Source: GCA-2748575 sp965222725
GTDB lineage: Bacteria; Pseudomonadota; Gammaproteobacteria; Pseudomonadales; Ketobacteraceae
NCBI GenBank assembly: GCA_965222725.1
Contig: OZ244969.1
Span: 2,480,001-2,544,000 of the forward strand
Length of the DNA: 64,000 nucleotides
Direction: 5' to 3'
A model generated the notes under the pieces. It made no database searches. It had not been told where the DNA came from and saw nothing but the letters and a program-made list of their open reading frames with translations. This document shows, one piece after another, positions 51,155-60,845 of the stretch. The number at the start of each line of letters is the position of its first letter. Position 1 is the stretch's first letter. The translations under genes were made by a program, and so were the position numbers.

Positions 51155-52075
51155 ATGAAACAAGGTTACGGGTTAGGACTGACAATGGCCCTGCTGCTGA
51201 CGGTAGCGGGTATCAGCGGATGCAAGCAGGAGTCTTCGGAAAACGATGTGGCTCAGGCGATTCAGTCCGGTGGGGAGCAACCGGCTGAAAGCGCCGCTGA
51301 AGCGCCAGCGGATACGGCCAAAGAAGCAACAGCCGCGGACGCTGAGCAGACCATGACAGAAGTTTCCCCGGAACAGCAGATTCGCAGCAGCCTCACGGCC
51401 AATCTGCCGCGTCTGAGTATTGTCAGCATGCAGGAAAGCCATGCGCCGGGTATCTACCAGGTGGAAATCAACGGCGGTGAAGTGATCCATGTAACGGCTG
51501 ATGGCAAGCACATTCTTAATGGCGATCTGCTGGCTGTGCAGCCGGGCGGCGTCGAAAACATTACCGAAACCTGGCGCAGCACCAAGCGTGTTGCCGCGCT
51601 GCAAAGCCTGAAGGATGAGGACCTGGTGGTGTACCAGGCCGAAGGTGAGGAAAAAGGCGAGGTGATTGCCTTCACCGATACCAGCTGTGGCTACTGCCGC
51701 AAGTTCCACCAGGAAATTCCCCAGCTGAATGCCATGGGCATTACCGTCAAGTATGCCGCCTGGCCCCGTTATGGCCTGCAGTCTCCTGCCGGTCAGACCA
51801 TGGCTCATATCTGGTGCTCCGGTGATCGTGAAAAGCAGATGACCATGGCCAAAACCAGTCAGCCGGTGCCCAAGCCGGAAGGTAAATGTGATACCAAGGT
51901 GATTGATGACCAGATTGCCCTGGGGCGTGAAGTGGGCGTGCGCGGTACCCCGGCCGTATATCTGAACGATGGCCGTAAAGTGGGTGGTTACCGGGAAGCA
52001 GCCGATCTGGCGGCGGAGCTGAATATTGCGGTCAATACCGCGGCGGCACCGGCAGAAACCGCGGCTGCCCAGTAA
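51155..52075 (+). CDS. dsbC: DsbC-family disulfide isomerase, predicted lipoprotein
   Basis: A periplasmic thiol-disulfide isomerase of 306 residues. The catalytic motif is C178-GYC-181 (TDTSCGYCRKF), with the cis-proline loop VRGTPAVYL and an N-terminal dimerisation domain (about 75-135). A second cysteine pair (WCSG ... GKCDT) is present. The signal sequence ends in ISGC with C23 as a lipobox cysteine, so the protein appears lipid-anchored, unlike soluble E. coli DsbC. An Ala/Glu-rich linker (about 28-65) separates the anchor from the fold. xerD lies upstream; a terminator follows. Confidence 0.92.
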   Translation: MKQGYGLGLTMALLLTVAGISGCKQESSENDVAQAIQSGGEQPAESAAEAPADTAKEATAADAEQTMTEVSPEQQIRSSLTANLPRLSIVSMQESHAPGIYQVEINGGEVIHVTADGKHILNGDLLAVQPGGVENITETWRSTKRVAALQSLKDEDLVVYQAEGEEKGEVIAFTDTSCGYCRKFHQEIPQLNAMGITVKYAAWPRYGLQSPAGQTMAHIWCSGDREKQMTMAKTSQPVPKPEGKCDTKVIDDQIALGREVGVRGTPAVYLNDGRKVGGYREAADLAAELNIAVNTAAAPAETAAAQ

Positions 52076-52089
52076 TTCCAGGTACCTGT

Positions 52090-52130
52090 AAAAATCCATG
52101 TCCGGCATCTGTCCGGGCATGGATTTTTTT
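52090..52130 (+). terminator. Rho-independent terminator after dsbC
   Basis: A 16-pair stem: AAAAATCCATG pairs with CATGGATTTTT, and the next five positions (TCCGG with CCGGG, one G-U) extend it. A 7-nt loop and a T7 tract at 52124-52130 complete it. It starts 14 bp after the dsbC stop. Confidence 0.93.
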
Positions 52131-52400
52131 ATGGAGAAAGACCCTGGTAATGTAAGTGCTTGCTAACATTCCCGGGGGCATATCATCGCAGATTTGCCGG
52201 TTGCGGCGGGCAAGCGGGGGTTCTGACAGCTTCCCTGCAGTGTCAGTGTTGTTTTCCTGTGGGTTTCGTGTCACTGAAGGATTAAATCTTTGCCCTTTTG
52301 TGTTACATTCTCGCCCTTTCTCCGGAAGTTTAACGTATAAGTCCCGAGGGCATTCCAGGCCCCCGGCGTATAACGAATAATGACAATTGAGGTGAATGGT
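52131..52400. other. 270-bp region upstream of hom
   Basis: No gene was found. It contains a weak hairpin (CTGACA 52223-52228 with TGTCAG 52241-52246) followed by TGTTGTTTT, and a C/G-rich patch just before hom. No leader peptide rich in Thr or Ile codons was seen, so thr-type attenuation is not supported. The hom promoter presumably lies near 52280-52320. Confidence 0.4.
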
Positions 52401-53711
52401 TTGAAACCTGTAAATGTTGGCATCGTCGGCTTTGGTACCGTGGGTTCCGGTACCTTCAATGTAATTACCCGTAACGCGACCGATATCGCACGCCGTGCAG
52501 GAAGAGCCATTCAGATTACCCATATCGGGGCACGCCGCGACAATGCTGCCGCCGATACCGCCGCATACAAGGTCAGCCGCGATATTTTCGAGGTGGTGAA
52601 AGACCCGGAAGTGGATATTGTGGTGGAACTGATCGGTGGTATCACCACCGCCCGCGACGTCGTGATGCAGGCCATTGAAAGCGGCAAGCATGTGGTTACC
52701 GCCAACAAGGCGCTGATTGCCGAACACGGTAACGAGATTTTTGCGGCAGCCCATGAAAAGGGCGTGAACGTGGCCTTTGAGGCAGCCGTTGCCGGTGGCA
52801 TCCCCATCATCAAGGCCATTCGTGAAGGCTTGTCCGCCAACAGCATCAAATGGGTAGCGGGTATCATTAACGGTACCGGTAACTTTATTCTCACGGAAAT
52901 GCGTGACAAAGGTCGTGACTTTGAGGACGTGCTGCAGGAAGCCCAGGCACTGGGTTACGCCGAAGCCGATCCTACCTTTGATGTGGAAGGTATCGACGCC
53001 GCCCACAAGCTCACCATTCTGGCCTCCATTGCCTTTGGTATTCCTCTGCAGTTTGAAAAGGCCTACACCGAAGGCATCAGCAAGATCACCACCGCCGACG
53101 TGGAATACGCCGAAGAACTGGGCTATCGCATCAAACACCTGGGTATGACCCGCATCACCGAAGACGGTGTTGAGCTGCGCGTACACCCCACCCTGATTCC
53201 CGAAGGCCGCCTGATTGCCAATGTAAACGGTGTCATGAATGCCATTGTGGCCATGGGCGATGCCGTTGGCCCAACCTTGTATTACGGTCCCGGTGCCGGT
53301 TCCGAGCCCACCGCTTCGGCCGTGGTGGCAGATGTGATTGATGTGGCCCGTGCCCTGACCACCGATCCCAACAACCGCGTACCCCATCTGGCCTTCCAGG
53401 CCGACAGCCTGGACGATCATCCGATCCTGCCCATCGAAGAAGTGGAAACCGCTTACTACCTGCGTATGCGTGCCCAGGATCACCCCGGTGTGCTGGCCAA
53501 CGTGGCCGGTATTTTCAGTGCCGCCAATATCAACATCGAATCGATTCTGCAGAAAGAAGCGGATGAGATTAACGGCGAAGTGCCCATCATTCTGATCACC
53601 CGCCGGGTACTGGAAAAAGAAATGAATAAAGCGATCGCACAGATCGAAGCGCTGGACGACATTGTCGGCGACGTGGTGCGTATCCGTTTAGAACACCTGA
53701 ATGCAGAATAA
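52401..53711 (+). CDS. hom: Homoserine dehydrogenase
   Basis: It reduces aspartate semialdehyde to homoserine in threonine and methionine synthesis. The NAD(P) site is VGIVGFGTVGSGTF, followed by the catalytic region VTANKALIAEHG and AAVAGGIPIIKAIREGLSAN. A C-terminal ACT domain (RAQDHPGVLANVAGIFSAAN) suggests feedback by threonine. The longest frame starts at ATG 52380. TTG 52401 (MKPVNVGIVGFG) is preferred: it has GAGGTG at 52389-52394 with a 6-nt spacer and matches the Pseudomonas N-terminus. The resulting 436 residues fit the family. thrC follows by 23 bp. Confidence 0.95.
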   Translation: MKPVNVGIVGFGTVGSGTFNVITRNATDIARRAGRAIQITHIGARRDNAAADTAAYKVSRDIFEVVKDPEVDIVVELIGGITTARDVVMQAIESGKHVVTANKALIAEHGNEIFAAAHEKGVNVAFEAAVAGGIPIIKAIREGLSANSIKWVAGIINGTGNFILTEMRDKGRDFEDVLQEAQALGYAEADPTFDVEGIDAAHKLTILASIAFGIPLQFEKAYTEGISKITTADVEYAEELGYRIKHLGMTRITEDGVELRVHPTLIPEGRLIANVNGVMNAIVAMGDAVGPTLYYGPGAGSEPTASAVVADVIDVARALTTDPNNRVPHLAFQADSLDDHPILPIEEVETAYYLRMRAQDHPGVLANVAGIFSAANINIESILQKEADEINGEVPIILITRRVLEKEMNKAIAQIEALDDIVGDVVRIRLEHLNAE

Positions 53712-53734
53712 TTGAAAGAGCTGGAAACCAAACA

Positions 53735-54817
53735 ATGAGCACTCGATACACTGGATTAATTGATAAATACCGCGACCACCTGCCCGTTAGCGACGACACC
53801 CGGGTGATCAGTCTGGGCGAGGGCAACACCCCTCTGATTCGTCTGAACAATGTGCCCCGGGCCATCGGCAAGGACGTGGATATTTATGTGAAGTACGAAG
53901 GCCTTAATCCAACCGGTTCTTTCAAGGATCGCGGCATGACCATGGCAGTCACCAAAGCCGTGGAAGAGGGCAGCAAAGCCATTATCTGTGCCTCCACCGG
54001 TAACACCTCTGCCGCGGCCGCCGCTTATGCTGCCCGTGCCGGTATCACTGCATTCGTGATTATTCCCGAAGGCAAAATCGCCATGGGCAAACTGGCCCAG
54101 GCCATGATGTACGGCGCCATCATTATGCAGATTCGCGGCAACTTCGACGAAGGGATGAACCTGGTGAAAGAAGTGGCCGAAGTGGCGCCTGTGACTATCG
54201 TGAATTCCATCAACCCCTATCGTTTGCAGGGCCAGAAAACCGCAGCTTTCGAAATTGTGGAAGAGCTGGGTGCTGCGCCTGACTATCACTGCCTGCCGGT
54301 TGGCAACGCCGGTAACATCACGGCACACTGGATGGGTTATTCCGAATCCCATAATCAGGGTTTTGCCAACAATCTGCCGAAAATGGTGGGTTATCAGGCC
54401 TCCGGCGCAGCGCCTTTTATGCGCGGTGAAATGGTGAAAAACCCTGAAACTGTTGCAACCGCCATTCGTATTGGTGTACCTCAGTCCTGGGACAAAGCCT
54501 GGAATGTACAGAAAGAATCCGGCGGCTGGTTCGACGAACTGACGGACGATGAAATTCTGGCAACCCAGAAAATGCTGGCGGAAACCGAAGGGGTTTTCTG
54601 TGAGCCTGCATCTGCCGCATCCCTCGGCGGCGCTATTCGCGACGTCAAGAACGGCAAGATACCGGAAGGTTCAAAAATTGTTTGTACCCTTACCGGTAAC
54701 GGTCTGAAAGATCCGGACACGGCCATTGCGCAATGCAAGGCAGCCAAAATGGTAACTATCGATGCCACCCTGTCCGATGTGAAAGGCGCTATCATGGATA
54801 ACATGGACGACGCCTGA
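53735..54817 (+). CDS. thrC: Threonine synthase
   Basis: A PLP enzyme making threonine from O-phosphohomoserine. The PLP lysine is K64 in NPTGSFKDRGMT. ICASTGNTSAAAAAYAARAG and the phosphate loop PVGNAGNITAHWMG are intact. The 360-residue length is that of the shorter type found in Pseudomonadales and Gram-positives. It is co-transcribed with hom and followed by a strong terminator. Confidence 0.97.
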   Translation: MSTRYTGLIDKYRDHLPVSDDTRVISLGEGNTPLIRLNNVPRAIGKDVDIYVKYEGLNPTGSFKDRGMTMAVTKAVEEGSKAIICASTGNTSAAAAAYAARAGITAFVIIPEGKIAMGKLAQAMMYGAIIMQIRGNFDEGMNLVKEVAEVAPVTIVNSINPYRLQGQKTAAFEIVEELGAAPDYHCLPVGNAGNITAHWMGYSESHNQGFANNLPKMVGYQASGAAPFMRGEMVKNPETVATAIRIGVPQSWDKAWNVQKESGGWFDELTDDEILATQKMLAETEGVFCEPASAASLGGAIRDVKNGKIPEGSKIVCTLTGNGLKDPDTAIAQCKAAKMVTIDATLSDVKGAIMDNMDDA

Positions 54818-54828
54818 TGTGATACCCG

Positions 54829-54856
54829 CGGGGCGCTTTCGGCGCCCCGTTTTTTT
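54829..54856 (+). terminator. Rho-independent terminator after thrC
   Basis: An 8-bp G/C-only stem (CGGGGCGC at 54829-54836 with GCGCCCCG at 54842-54849), a 5-nt loop and a T7 tract at 54850-54856. It ends the hom-thrC operon. Confidence 0.93.
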
Positions 54857-55020
54857 CCGGTGTCGTCCGGTTCATTCCAATCTGCATTTTCGATCAGCGC
54901 CTCCCGGCTGACAGCGACAATCGACTATAATTGCCTCCGACAACGGCCTGTTTTTCCCGGCTTCCCTTGTCTGTTACTCGTTTATCAACGATCAATCAAC
55001 AAAGGTGATATCGGCACTCA

Positions 55021-56745
55021 ATGAAAACAATTACGCGCCGGACATTAATCAACTTCGAGCCTTTTTCTGATGAACTGCATCCTGCCCTGCAACGGATCTA
55101 TGCTGCCCGTGGTGTGACTGCGGCAGACGAGGTGAACCTGCAACTGGGCCAGCTGATTCCTGCCAGTCAGCTGAAAGGGCTGGATGATGCGCTGACGCTG
55201 TTGCAACAGGCACTGGAATCCCGCTGGAAGATTTTAATCGTTGGGGATTTTGATGCCGACGGTGCCACCAGTTCTGCATTGAGTGTACTGGCATTAAAGG
55301 CGCTGGGTGCTGCGCAGGTGGATTACCTGGTGCCCAACCGGTTTGAATACGGTTATGGGTTAACACCGGAAATTGTGGCTGTTGCCAAACAGTATCAGCC
55401 CGATCTGATTGTGACGGTGGATAACGGTATTTCTTCCATCAGCGGAGTCAAAGCTGCGAAAGATGCCGGTATTCATGTGCTGGTTACCGATCACCACCTG
55501 CCGGCGGAAGAGCTGCCCAATGCCGATGCCATTGTGAATCCCAATCAGCCCGGCTGCGAATTCCCCAGTAAAAATCTGGCCGGTGTGGGTGTGATCTTTT
55601 ACGTGATGACCGCCCTGCGAACCCGGCTGCAGCAGGCGGGCTGGTTTGAACAACAGAACCTGCCCACACCCAACATGGCGGACTATCTGGATATTGTCGC
55701 GCTGGGAACCGTGGCGGATGTGGTGCCTCTTGATCACAACAACCGGATTCTGGTGGAGCATGGCTTGCGGCGTATCCGTGCCGGGCGCTGTCGTCCCGGC
55801 ATCAAGGCGTTGATTGAAGTGGCGAAACGCACTCCGGCTCGTTTAGTCGCGGCGGATCTGGGGTTTGCCGTAGGGCCGCGCCTGAATGCCGCAGGCCGCC
55901 TGGATGATATGTCCCATGGTATTGAATGCCTGCTCACGGATAATCCCCGCCACGCCCGGGATATTGCCATTGAACTGGACCAGCTCAATCATGATCGCAA
56001 ATCCATAGAGTTCAGCATGCAGAACGAGGCCCTGGCCATTCTCAACCAGCTGCAGTTCGGCAAGGAGCAACTGCCCTGGGGATTGTGTCTGTATCGCAAG
56101 GACTGGCATCAGGGCGTTATCGGCATTCTGGCGTCCCGTATCAAGGAACGCTTTCATCGCCCGGTGATTGCCTTTGCGCCTGGGGATGAAGGTGAGGTGA
56201 AGGGCTCCGCCCGTTCCATTCCCGGCCTGCATATCCGCGATGCCCTGGATGCGGTGGCGGCCCAGCACCCCGGGCTGATCAGCAAGTTCGGCGGCCATGC
56301 CATGGCGGCGGGTCTGAGTTTGCCGCTGGAAAACTTGGAAACCTTTAAACAGGCTTTTGATGACTCCGTGCGGCGCATGATCAGCGCCGATGATCTGACC
56401 GGCAAAGTGTTCAGCGACGGCGAGCTGGACAGTGCCGAACTGGATCTGCCTTTTGCCCGTCTGTTGCGCAATGCCGGCCCCTGGGGACAGGGTTTTCCCG
56501 AACCGGTATTTGACGGTGAATTCGAGCTGCTGGAACAGCGCATTGTGGGGGAAAAACACCTGAAAATGGTGCTCACGGTGCCCCGGTCCAACCGCCTGAT
56601 GGACGGCATCGCCTTTAACGTGGACCTGGCCCACTGGCCCAATAAAAAGGCGCGGCGAGTGCACCTGGCTTACAAGCTGGACGTGAACGAATTCCGCGGG
56701 GTGGAAAACCCGCAGCTGATGATCGAGCATATGGAAGCGCTCTGA
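55021..56745 (+). CDS. recJ: Single-stranded-DNA-specific exonuclease RecJ
   Basis: A 5'-3' single-strand exonuclease in RecF-pathway recombination and mismatch repair. The DHH-family motifs are D76-F-D78-A-D80 (GDFDADGATSSAL), VTVDNGIS, D157-H-H (VTDHHLP) and the DHHA1 motif GGHAMAAGLSL. The 574-residue length is normal. TATAAT at about 54921-54926 may be its -10 element. ATG 55021 follows AAAGGTGATATCGGCACTCA. Confidence 0.96.
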   Translation: MKTITRRTLINFEPFSDELHPALQRIYAARGVTAADEVNLQLGQLIPASQLKGLDDALTLLQQALESRWKILIVGDFDADGATSSALSVLALKALGAAQVDYLVPNRFEYGYGLTPEIVAVAKQYQPDLIVTVDNGISSISGVKAAKDAGIHVLVTDHHLPAEELPNADAIVNPNQPGCEFPSKNLAGVGVIFYVMTALRTRLQQAGWFEQQNLPTPNMADYLDIVALGTVADVVPLDHNNRILVEHGLRRIRAGRCRPGIKALIEVAKRTPARLVAADLGFAVGPRLNAAGRLDDMSHGIECLLTDNPRHARDIAIELDQLNHDRKSIEFSMQNEALAILNQLQFGKEQLPWGLCLYRKDWHQGVIGILASRIKERFHRPVIAFAPGDEGEVKGSARSIPGLHIRDALDAVAAQHPGLISKFGGHAMAAGLSLPLENLETFKQAFDDSVRRMISADDLTGKVFSDGELDSAELDLPFARLLRNAGPWGQGFPEPVFDGEFELLEQRIVGEKHLKMVLTVPRSNRLMDGIAFNVDLAHWPNKKARRVHLAYKLDVNEFRGVENPQLMIEHMEAL

Positions 56746-56861
56746 CCGCAGCTCTCGCACTGAACCTTGGCCAGCGGCACGGTAGAGTTTCACCGCTTTG
56801 ACAGGTAAAATAGCGGCCCTTTATAGCCAGATACCAACCACGCTGACAGAAAAGAGAATTC

Positions 56862-57957
56862 ATGGAAATTAATCCGATTGTTACCCGCATTAAAGACCTC
56901 CAGGAGCGCACCGATGCGCTTAGGGGGTATCTTTGACTACGACGGCAAGAAAGAACGCTTAGACGAAGTCACCCGCGAACTGGAAGATCCCAATATCTGG
57001 AACGACCCTGAACGGGCCCAGGCCATGGGTAAAGAGCGCTCATTACTTGAAGGCGTGGTAAAAACCCTGGATGAGCTGGACAGCGGCCTGGAAGATGCCG
57101 AAGGCCTGCTGGAACTGGCGGTTGAAGAAAACGACGAAGACACCGTGAACGAAACCGCCGCCGAACTGGACCAGCTGGAAACCAAAGTGGCGGACCTGGA
57201 GTTCCGCAGAATGTTTTCCGGCGAAATGGACGCCAATGCCGCCTATGTGGATATTCAGGCAGGTTCCGGCGGCACCGAAGCCCAGGACTGGGCGGAAATG
57301 CTGTTGCGCATGTACCTGCGCTGGGCAGAACGCCGCGGCTTTAAAGCGGAACTGATCGAATGCTCCGCCGGTGATGTGGCCGGCATCAAGAGCGCCACTG
57401 TGTACGTGCAGGGCGAATATGCCTATGGCTGGCTGCGTACCGAAACCGGTGTACACCGCCTGGTACGCAACTCGCCCTTTGATTCCGGGAATCGTCGTCA
57501 TACCTCCTTCGCCAGTGTGTTTATCTCACCGGAAGTGGATGAGAATATTGATATCGAAATCAACCCGGCCGACCTGCGTATCGATACCTACCGCGCCAGC
57601 GGTGCGGGCGGTCAGCACGTTAACCGGACCGATTCGGCAGTACGTATTACCCACGAGCCCACCGGCATTGTGGTGCAGTGTCAGAACGATCGCTCGCAAC
57701 ACAAGAACAAGGCCCAGGCCATGAACCAGTTACGTGCCAAACTGTACGAACTGGAAATGCACAAGCAGAATGCCGAAAAGCAGGCATTGGAAGATACCAA
57801 GTCCGATATCGGCTGGGGCAGCCAGATTCGTTCCTACGTGCTGGATCAGTCCCGTATCAAGGACCTGCGCACCAACGTGGAAAACAGCAACCCCAAAGCG
57901 GTGCTGGACGGTGACCTGGATGACTTTATTGAGGCCAGCCTGAAAGCCGGTTTGTAA
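56862..57957 (+). CDS. prfB: Peptide chain release factor 2, with programmed +1 frameshift
   Basis: It recognises UGA and UAA stop codons and releases the peptide. Frame 0 runs from ATG 56862 for 24 codons to an in-frame TGA at 56934-56936. Reading then continues in the +1 frame from 56935 to the stop at 57957, giving 365 residues. The tripeptide anticodon SPF (RNSPFDSG) and the catalytic G249-G-Q251 (SGAGGQHVNR) are present. The start MEINPIVTRIKDLQERTDAL matches RF2. The ORF beginning at 56878 in the second frame is not the true start. lysS follows 42 bp downstream. Confidence 0.97.
56922..56937 (+). promoter_or_regulatory. prfB programmed frameshift site
   Basis: AGGGGGTATCTTTGAC: an internal Shine-Dalgarno-like AGGGGG, a 3-nt spacer, the slippery CTT codon and the in-frame TGA followed by C. 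It is identical to the E. coli site. Low RF2 slows termination at the TGA and promotes the +1 shift, so RF2 regulates its own synthesis. Confidence 0.97.
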
Positions 57958-57999
57958 CACCCACCCGACGTTTAAGTTCAAAAGCAAAAGGCAAAGTGA

Positions 58000-59502
58000 A
58001 TGACTGAGCAAAATGAAAATGCGCCCCTGAGCCAGGAAGATGAAAACAAACTCATCGCGGAGCGTCGTGGTAAGCTGAAACAGATTCGTGAAAAACGTAA
58101 TCCGTTTCCCAACAGTTTTCGTCGCGACCAGTATTGCCAGGATCTGCAGGAGCAGTATGGCGACAAGGAAAAGCCCGAGCTGGAAGAAATGGGTGTTCGC
58201 GTTAAAGTGGCCGGCCGTGTTATCCGCAACCGCGGCGCTTTTATGGTGATTCAGGACATGACCGGCACCATTCAGCTGTACGTAAACCGCAAAGGGCTGG
58301 ACAAAGACACTCTGGCCGATATTAAAACCTGGGATCTGGGCGACATCGTGGGCGCATCGGGTTTGCTGCATAAATCCGGTAAAGGCGATCTGTATGTGGA
58401 CATGGAAGAGTGCCATCACCTGGTGAAATCCCTGCGCCCCCTGCCGGACAAGTTCAAGGGCTTTACCGATACCGAACAACGTTATCGCCAGCGTTATGTG
58501 GATCTGATCATGAATGAGGACGTGCGCGAAACTTTCGTGATCCGTTCCCGCATTATTGAATCCATGCGCCGCTATTTAACCGAGCGTAAATTCCTGGAAG
58601 TGGAAACTCCCATGATGCAGGCCATTCCCGGTGGCGCCACCGCACGGCCTTTTTCCACGTACCATAACGCCCTGGATATAGAACTCTTTCTGCGGATTGC
58701 GCCGGAGCTTTATCTTAAGCGCCTGGTAGTGGGTGGTTTTGAGCGGGTGTTCGAAATCAACCGTAACTTCCGTAACGAAGGTCTGTCCACACGCCATAAC
58801 CCCGAATTCACCATGGTGGAGTTCTATCAGGCTTACGCCGATTACCATGAGCTGATGGATCTGACGGAAGATATGCTGCGCACCGTGGCGCAGGAAGTAC
58901 TGGGTAAAACCGAGGTGGAATACCAGGGTGAAACCTATCACTTCGGGCAGCCCTTTGCCCGTATGACCGTGTTTGATTCCATTCTGCAATTCAACCCGGA
59001 TATTACAGCGGAACAGTTGTCGGATCTGGACAGCGCCCGCAAACTGGCGGAAAGCCTGGATATTCCGCTGAAGGATTCTTACGGACTGGGCAAGGTGCAG
59101 ATCGAGATCTTTGAAAAAACCGTTGAGCACCGGTTGAAAGAACCGACTTTTATTACCCAGTATCCCACCGAAGTTTCACCGCTGGCCCGCCCCAGCGACC
59201 ACGATCCCTTTGTGACAGACCGGTTTGAATTCTTTGTGGGTGGCCGGGAAATTGCCAATGGCTTTTCCGAGCTGAATGATCCGGAAGATCAGGCCGAACG
59301 CTTCCGCAAGCAGGTGGAAGAAAAAGACGCCGGTGATCTGGAAGCCATGCACTTTGACGACGATTATATCCGCGCTCTGGAATACGGTATGCCGCCGACA
59401 GCCGGTGAAGGCATTGGTATTGACCGGTTGGTGATGCTGTTTACGGATGCGCCGTCTATTCGTGATGTGATTCTGTTTCCGCATATGCGGCCGCAGGCAT
59501 AG
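58000..59502 (+). CDS. lysS: Lysyl-tRNA synthetase, class II
   Basis: It charges tRNA-Lys. The OB-fold anticodon domain (about 65-150; VKVAGRVIRNRGAFMVIQDM) precedes the class II core with motif 2 (FRNEGLSTRHNPEFTMVEFY) and motif 3 (GEGIGIDRLVMLFT). The 500-residue length is standard. The ribosome site AAGGCAAAG lies before ATG 58000. A bidirectional terminator follows the stop. Confidence 0.98.
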   Translation: MTEQNENAPLSQEDENKLIAERRGKLKQIREKRNPFPNSFRRDQYCQDLQEQYGDKEKPELEEMGVRVKVAGRVIRNRGAFMVIQDMTGTIQLYVNRKGLDKDTLADIKTWDLGDIVGASGLLHKSGKGDLYVDMEECHHLVKSLRPLPDKFKGFTDTEQRYRQRYVDLIMNEDVRETFVIRSRIIESMRRYLTERKFLEVETPMMQAIPGGATARPFSTYHNALDIELFLRIAPELYLKRLVVGGFERVFEINRNFRNEGLSTRHNPEFTMVEFYQAYADYHELMDLTEDMLRTVAQEVLGKTEVEYQGETYHFGQPFARMTVFDSILQFNPDITAEQLSDLDSARKLAESLDIPLKDSYGLGKVQIEIFEKTVEHRLKEPTFITQYPTEVSPLARPSDHDPFVTDRFEFFVGGREIANGFSELNDPEDQAERFRKQVEEKDAGDLEAMHFDDDYIRALEYGMPPTAGEGIGIDRLVMLFTDAPSIRDVILFPHMRPQA

Positions 59503-59520
59503 CTTGAACAAACGGAAGCA

Positions 59521-59558
59521 AAAAAAGCCCCCGCTGAAAATTCAACGGGGGCTTTTTT
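59521..59558. terminator. Bidirectional terminator between lysS and the SDR gene
   Basis: A 13-bp stem (AAAAAAGCCCCCG at 59521-59533 with CGGGGGCTTTTTT at 59546-59558), with TGAA/TTCA pairing inside the loop. The A tract on one side and T tract on the other let it end both lysS and the convergent SDR gene. Confidence 0.92.
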
Positions 59559-59587
59559 ATGACTGATAGTTAAAATCGCTTTAATGG

Positions 59588-60541
59588 CTAGATTGCAGAC
59601 GCCGATTCTGCCGACTGTTGCGATGGCTTTTTCTGCCCGGAAATATAGGGTTCAAGATACTCCACCGAGTAATCATACAGCCGGTTGGCCAGCTCCAGAT
59701 TCCGCCCGTAATAGGAAGTACCCGCTTCGCCGTTGTCCGCAAAATACAAACCACCCTTACCGGCAACATCCGGGTGAACCGCCACATAGCATTCCGTGGA
59801 TGCGCCCTGGGGAATCGTTTTGCCGAAGACATTTTCCAGCAGGTATTGGGCGGGTTTGAGTTCCAGTACTTTGCCGATAACACCGCCCACGTTGCGGGCC
59901 AGATTGGTGTTGATCACACCGGGGTGAACGCCATTGGCAAACACGCCATCGGCTTTCAGGCGTTCATTAAAGGCGATGGCAGTCAGCAGGTTTGCCAGTT
60001 TCGACTGGCCATAAAACTTCCAGGCGTTGTAACCCTTTGAGCCATCCAGATTGTTAAAGCCGATACCGCCTTTGACTGTCATTTTGTGGCCTTCGCTGGA
60101 AAGCATCACGATCCGGCCTTTGGCTTTTTTAACCGGTTCTTGCAACAGGTACACCAGCAGAAAGTGCCCCATGTGATTGGTAAGAAACTGCATTTCCAGG
60201 CCGTCTTTTACCGTCAGTTCCGGTAGCGCCATAATGCCGGCATTGCAGATCAGTGCATCCACCGGAATTTTCATGGCAATGATTTTTTCGGCACAGGCTT
60301 TAACGGAATCCAGATCACTCAGTTCACAGGCCAGCGGTGTGGTAGTGCCGGAGACGTTGTTGCAGGCTTCCGTTGCTTTTTCCAGGGTGCGGGCCAGGGC
60401 GATTACATGGGCGCCTCGCATGGCCAGTACCCGCATGGCCTCGTGGCCAATGCCGGAATTGATGCCGGTGATGACAATGGTTTTACCGGAAAGATCCAGG
60501 CCTTCAGTGACCTCTTCGGCGGTTGAGCGTTTGGTTATCAT
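59588..60541 (-). CDS. Short-chain dehydrogenase/reductase, retinol dehydrogenase-like
   Basis: A 317-residue NAD(P)-dependent oxidoreductase. The cofactor motif is TGINSGIG, followed by CNAGIM, the catalytic serine in MLSSEGHK and YGQSK as the YXXXK pair. The extended C-terminal region (about 225-317) is typical of WWOX/retinol-dehydrogenase-like SDRs. The frame is open to 60601, but ATG 60541 has AAGGAG 6 nt upstream. The substrate is unknown. Confidence 0.92.
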   Translation of the reverse strand: MITKRSTAEEVTEGLDLSGKTIVITGINSGIGHEAMRVLAMRGAHVIALARTLEKATEACNNVSGTTTPLACELSDLDSVKACAEKIIAMKIPVDALICNAGIMALPELTVKDGLEMQFLTNHMGHFLLVYLLQEPVKKAKGRIVMLSSEGHKMTVKGGIGFNNLDGSKGYNAWKFYGQSKLANLLTAIAFNERLKADGVFANGVHPGVINTNLARNVGGVIGKVLELKPAQYLLENVFGKTIPQGASTECYVAVHPDVAGKGGLYFADNGEAGTSYYGRNLELANRLYDYSVEYLEPYISGQKKPSQQSAESASAI

Positions 60542-60845
60542 GGTAACTCCTTGTCCTGGCCGTGGTGGGTGAGGTTTTTCTGTACTGTCGATCATACGCA
60601 CAAAGCTGCGCGGATAGAATGCCCGGTCATACTCCGCATGTCTCCCGGGCTGCGGGTTATGAGCCCGCCGGACCCTATGAAGACTCGGTATAAGTGAGCT
60701 AAGTCTATGAATTTTTTATGAAAGCGCCGTTACCAACAGGCTGCAGTGTTCGCGGATGATATTTCTTTGCAGGCATTCGGGGTGCTATCTTCCATACTGT
60801 AGAAACAGGCGTTTTACGCCCGGCTGTTGTGGAGGCGACGTTGTC

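Noticed and set aside
52131..52400. Threonine attenuator leader peptide before hom
   Set aside because: No short ORF rich in Thr/Ile codons and no terminator/antiterminator pair could be found.
52032..53483. 483-residue minus-strand ORF across dsbC end and hom
   Set aside because: It crosses a terminator and lies antisense to conserved coding sequence; composition is that of a shadow frame.
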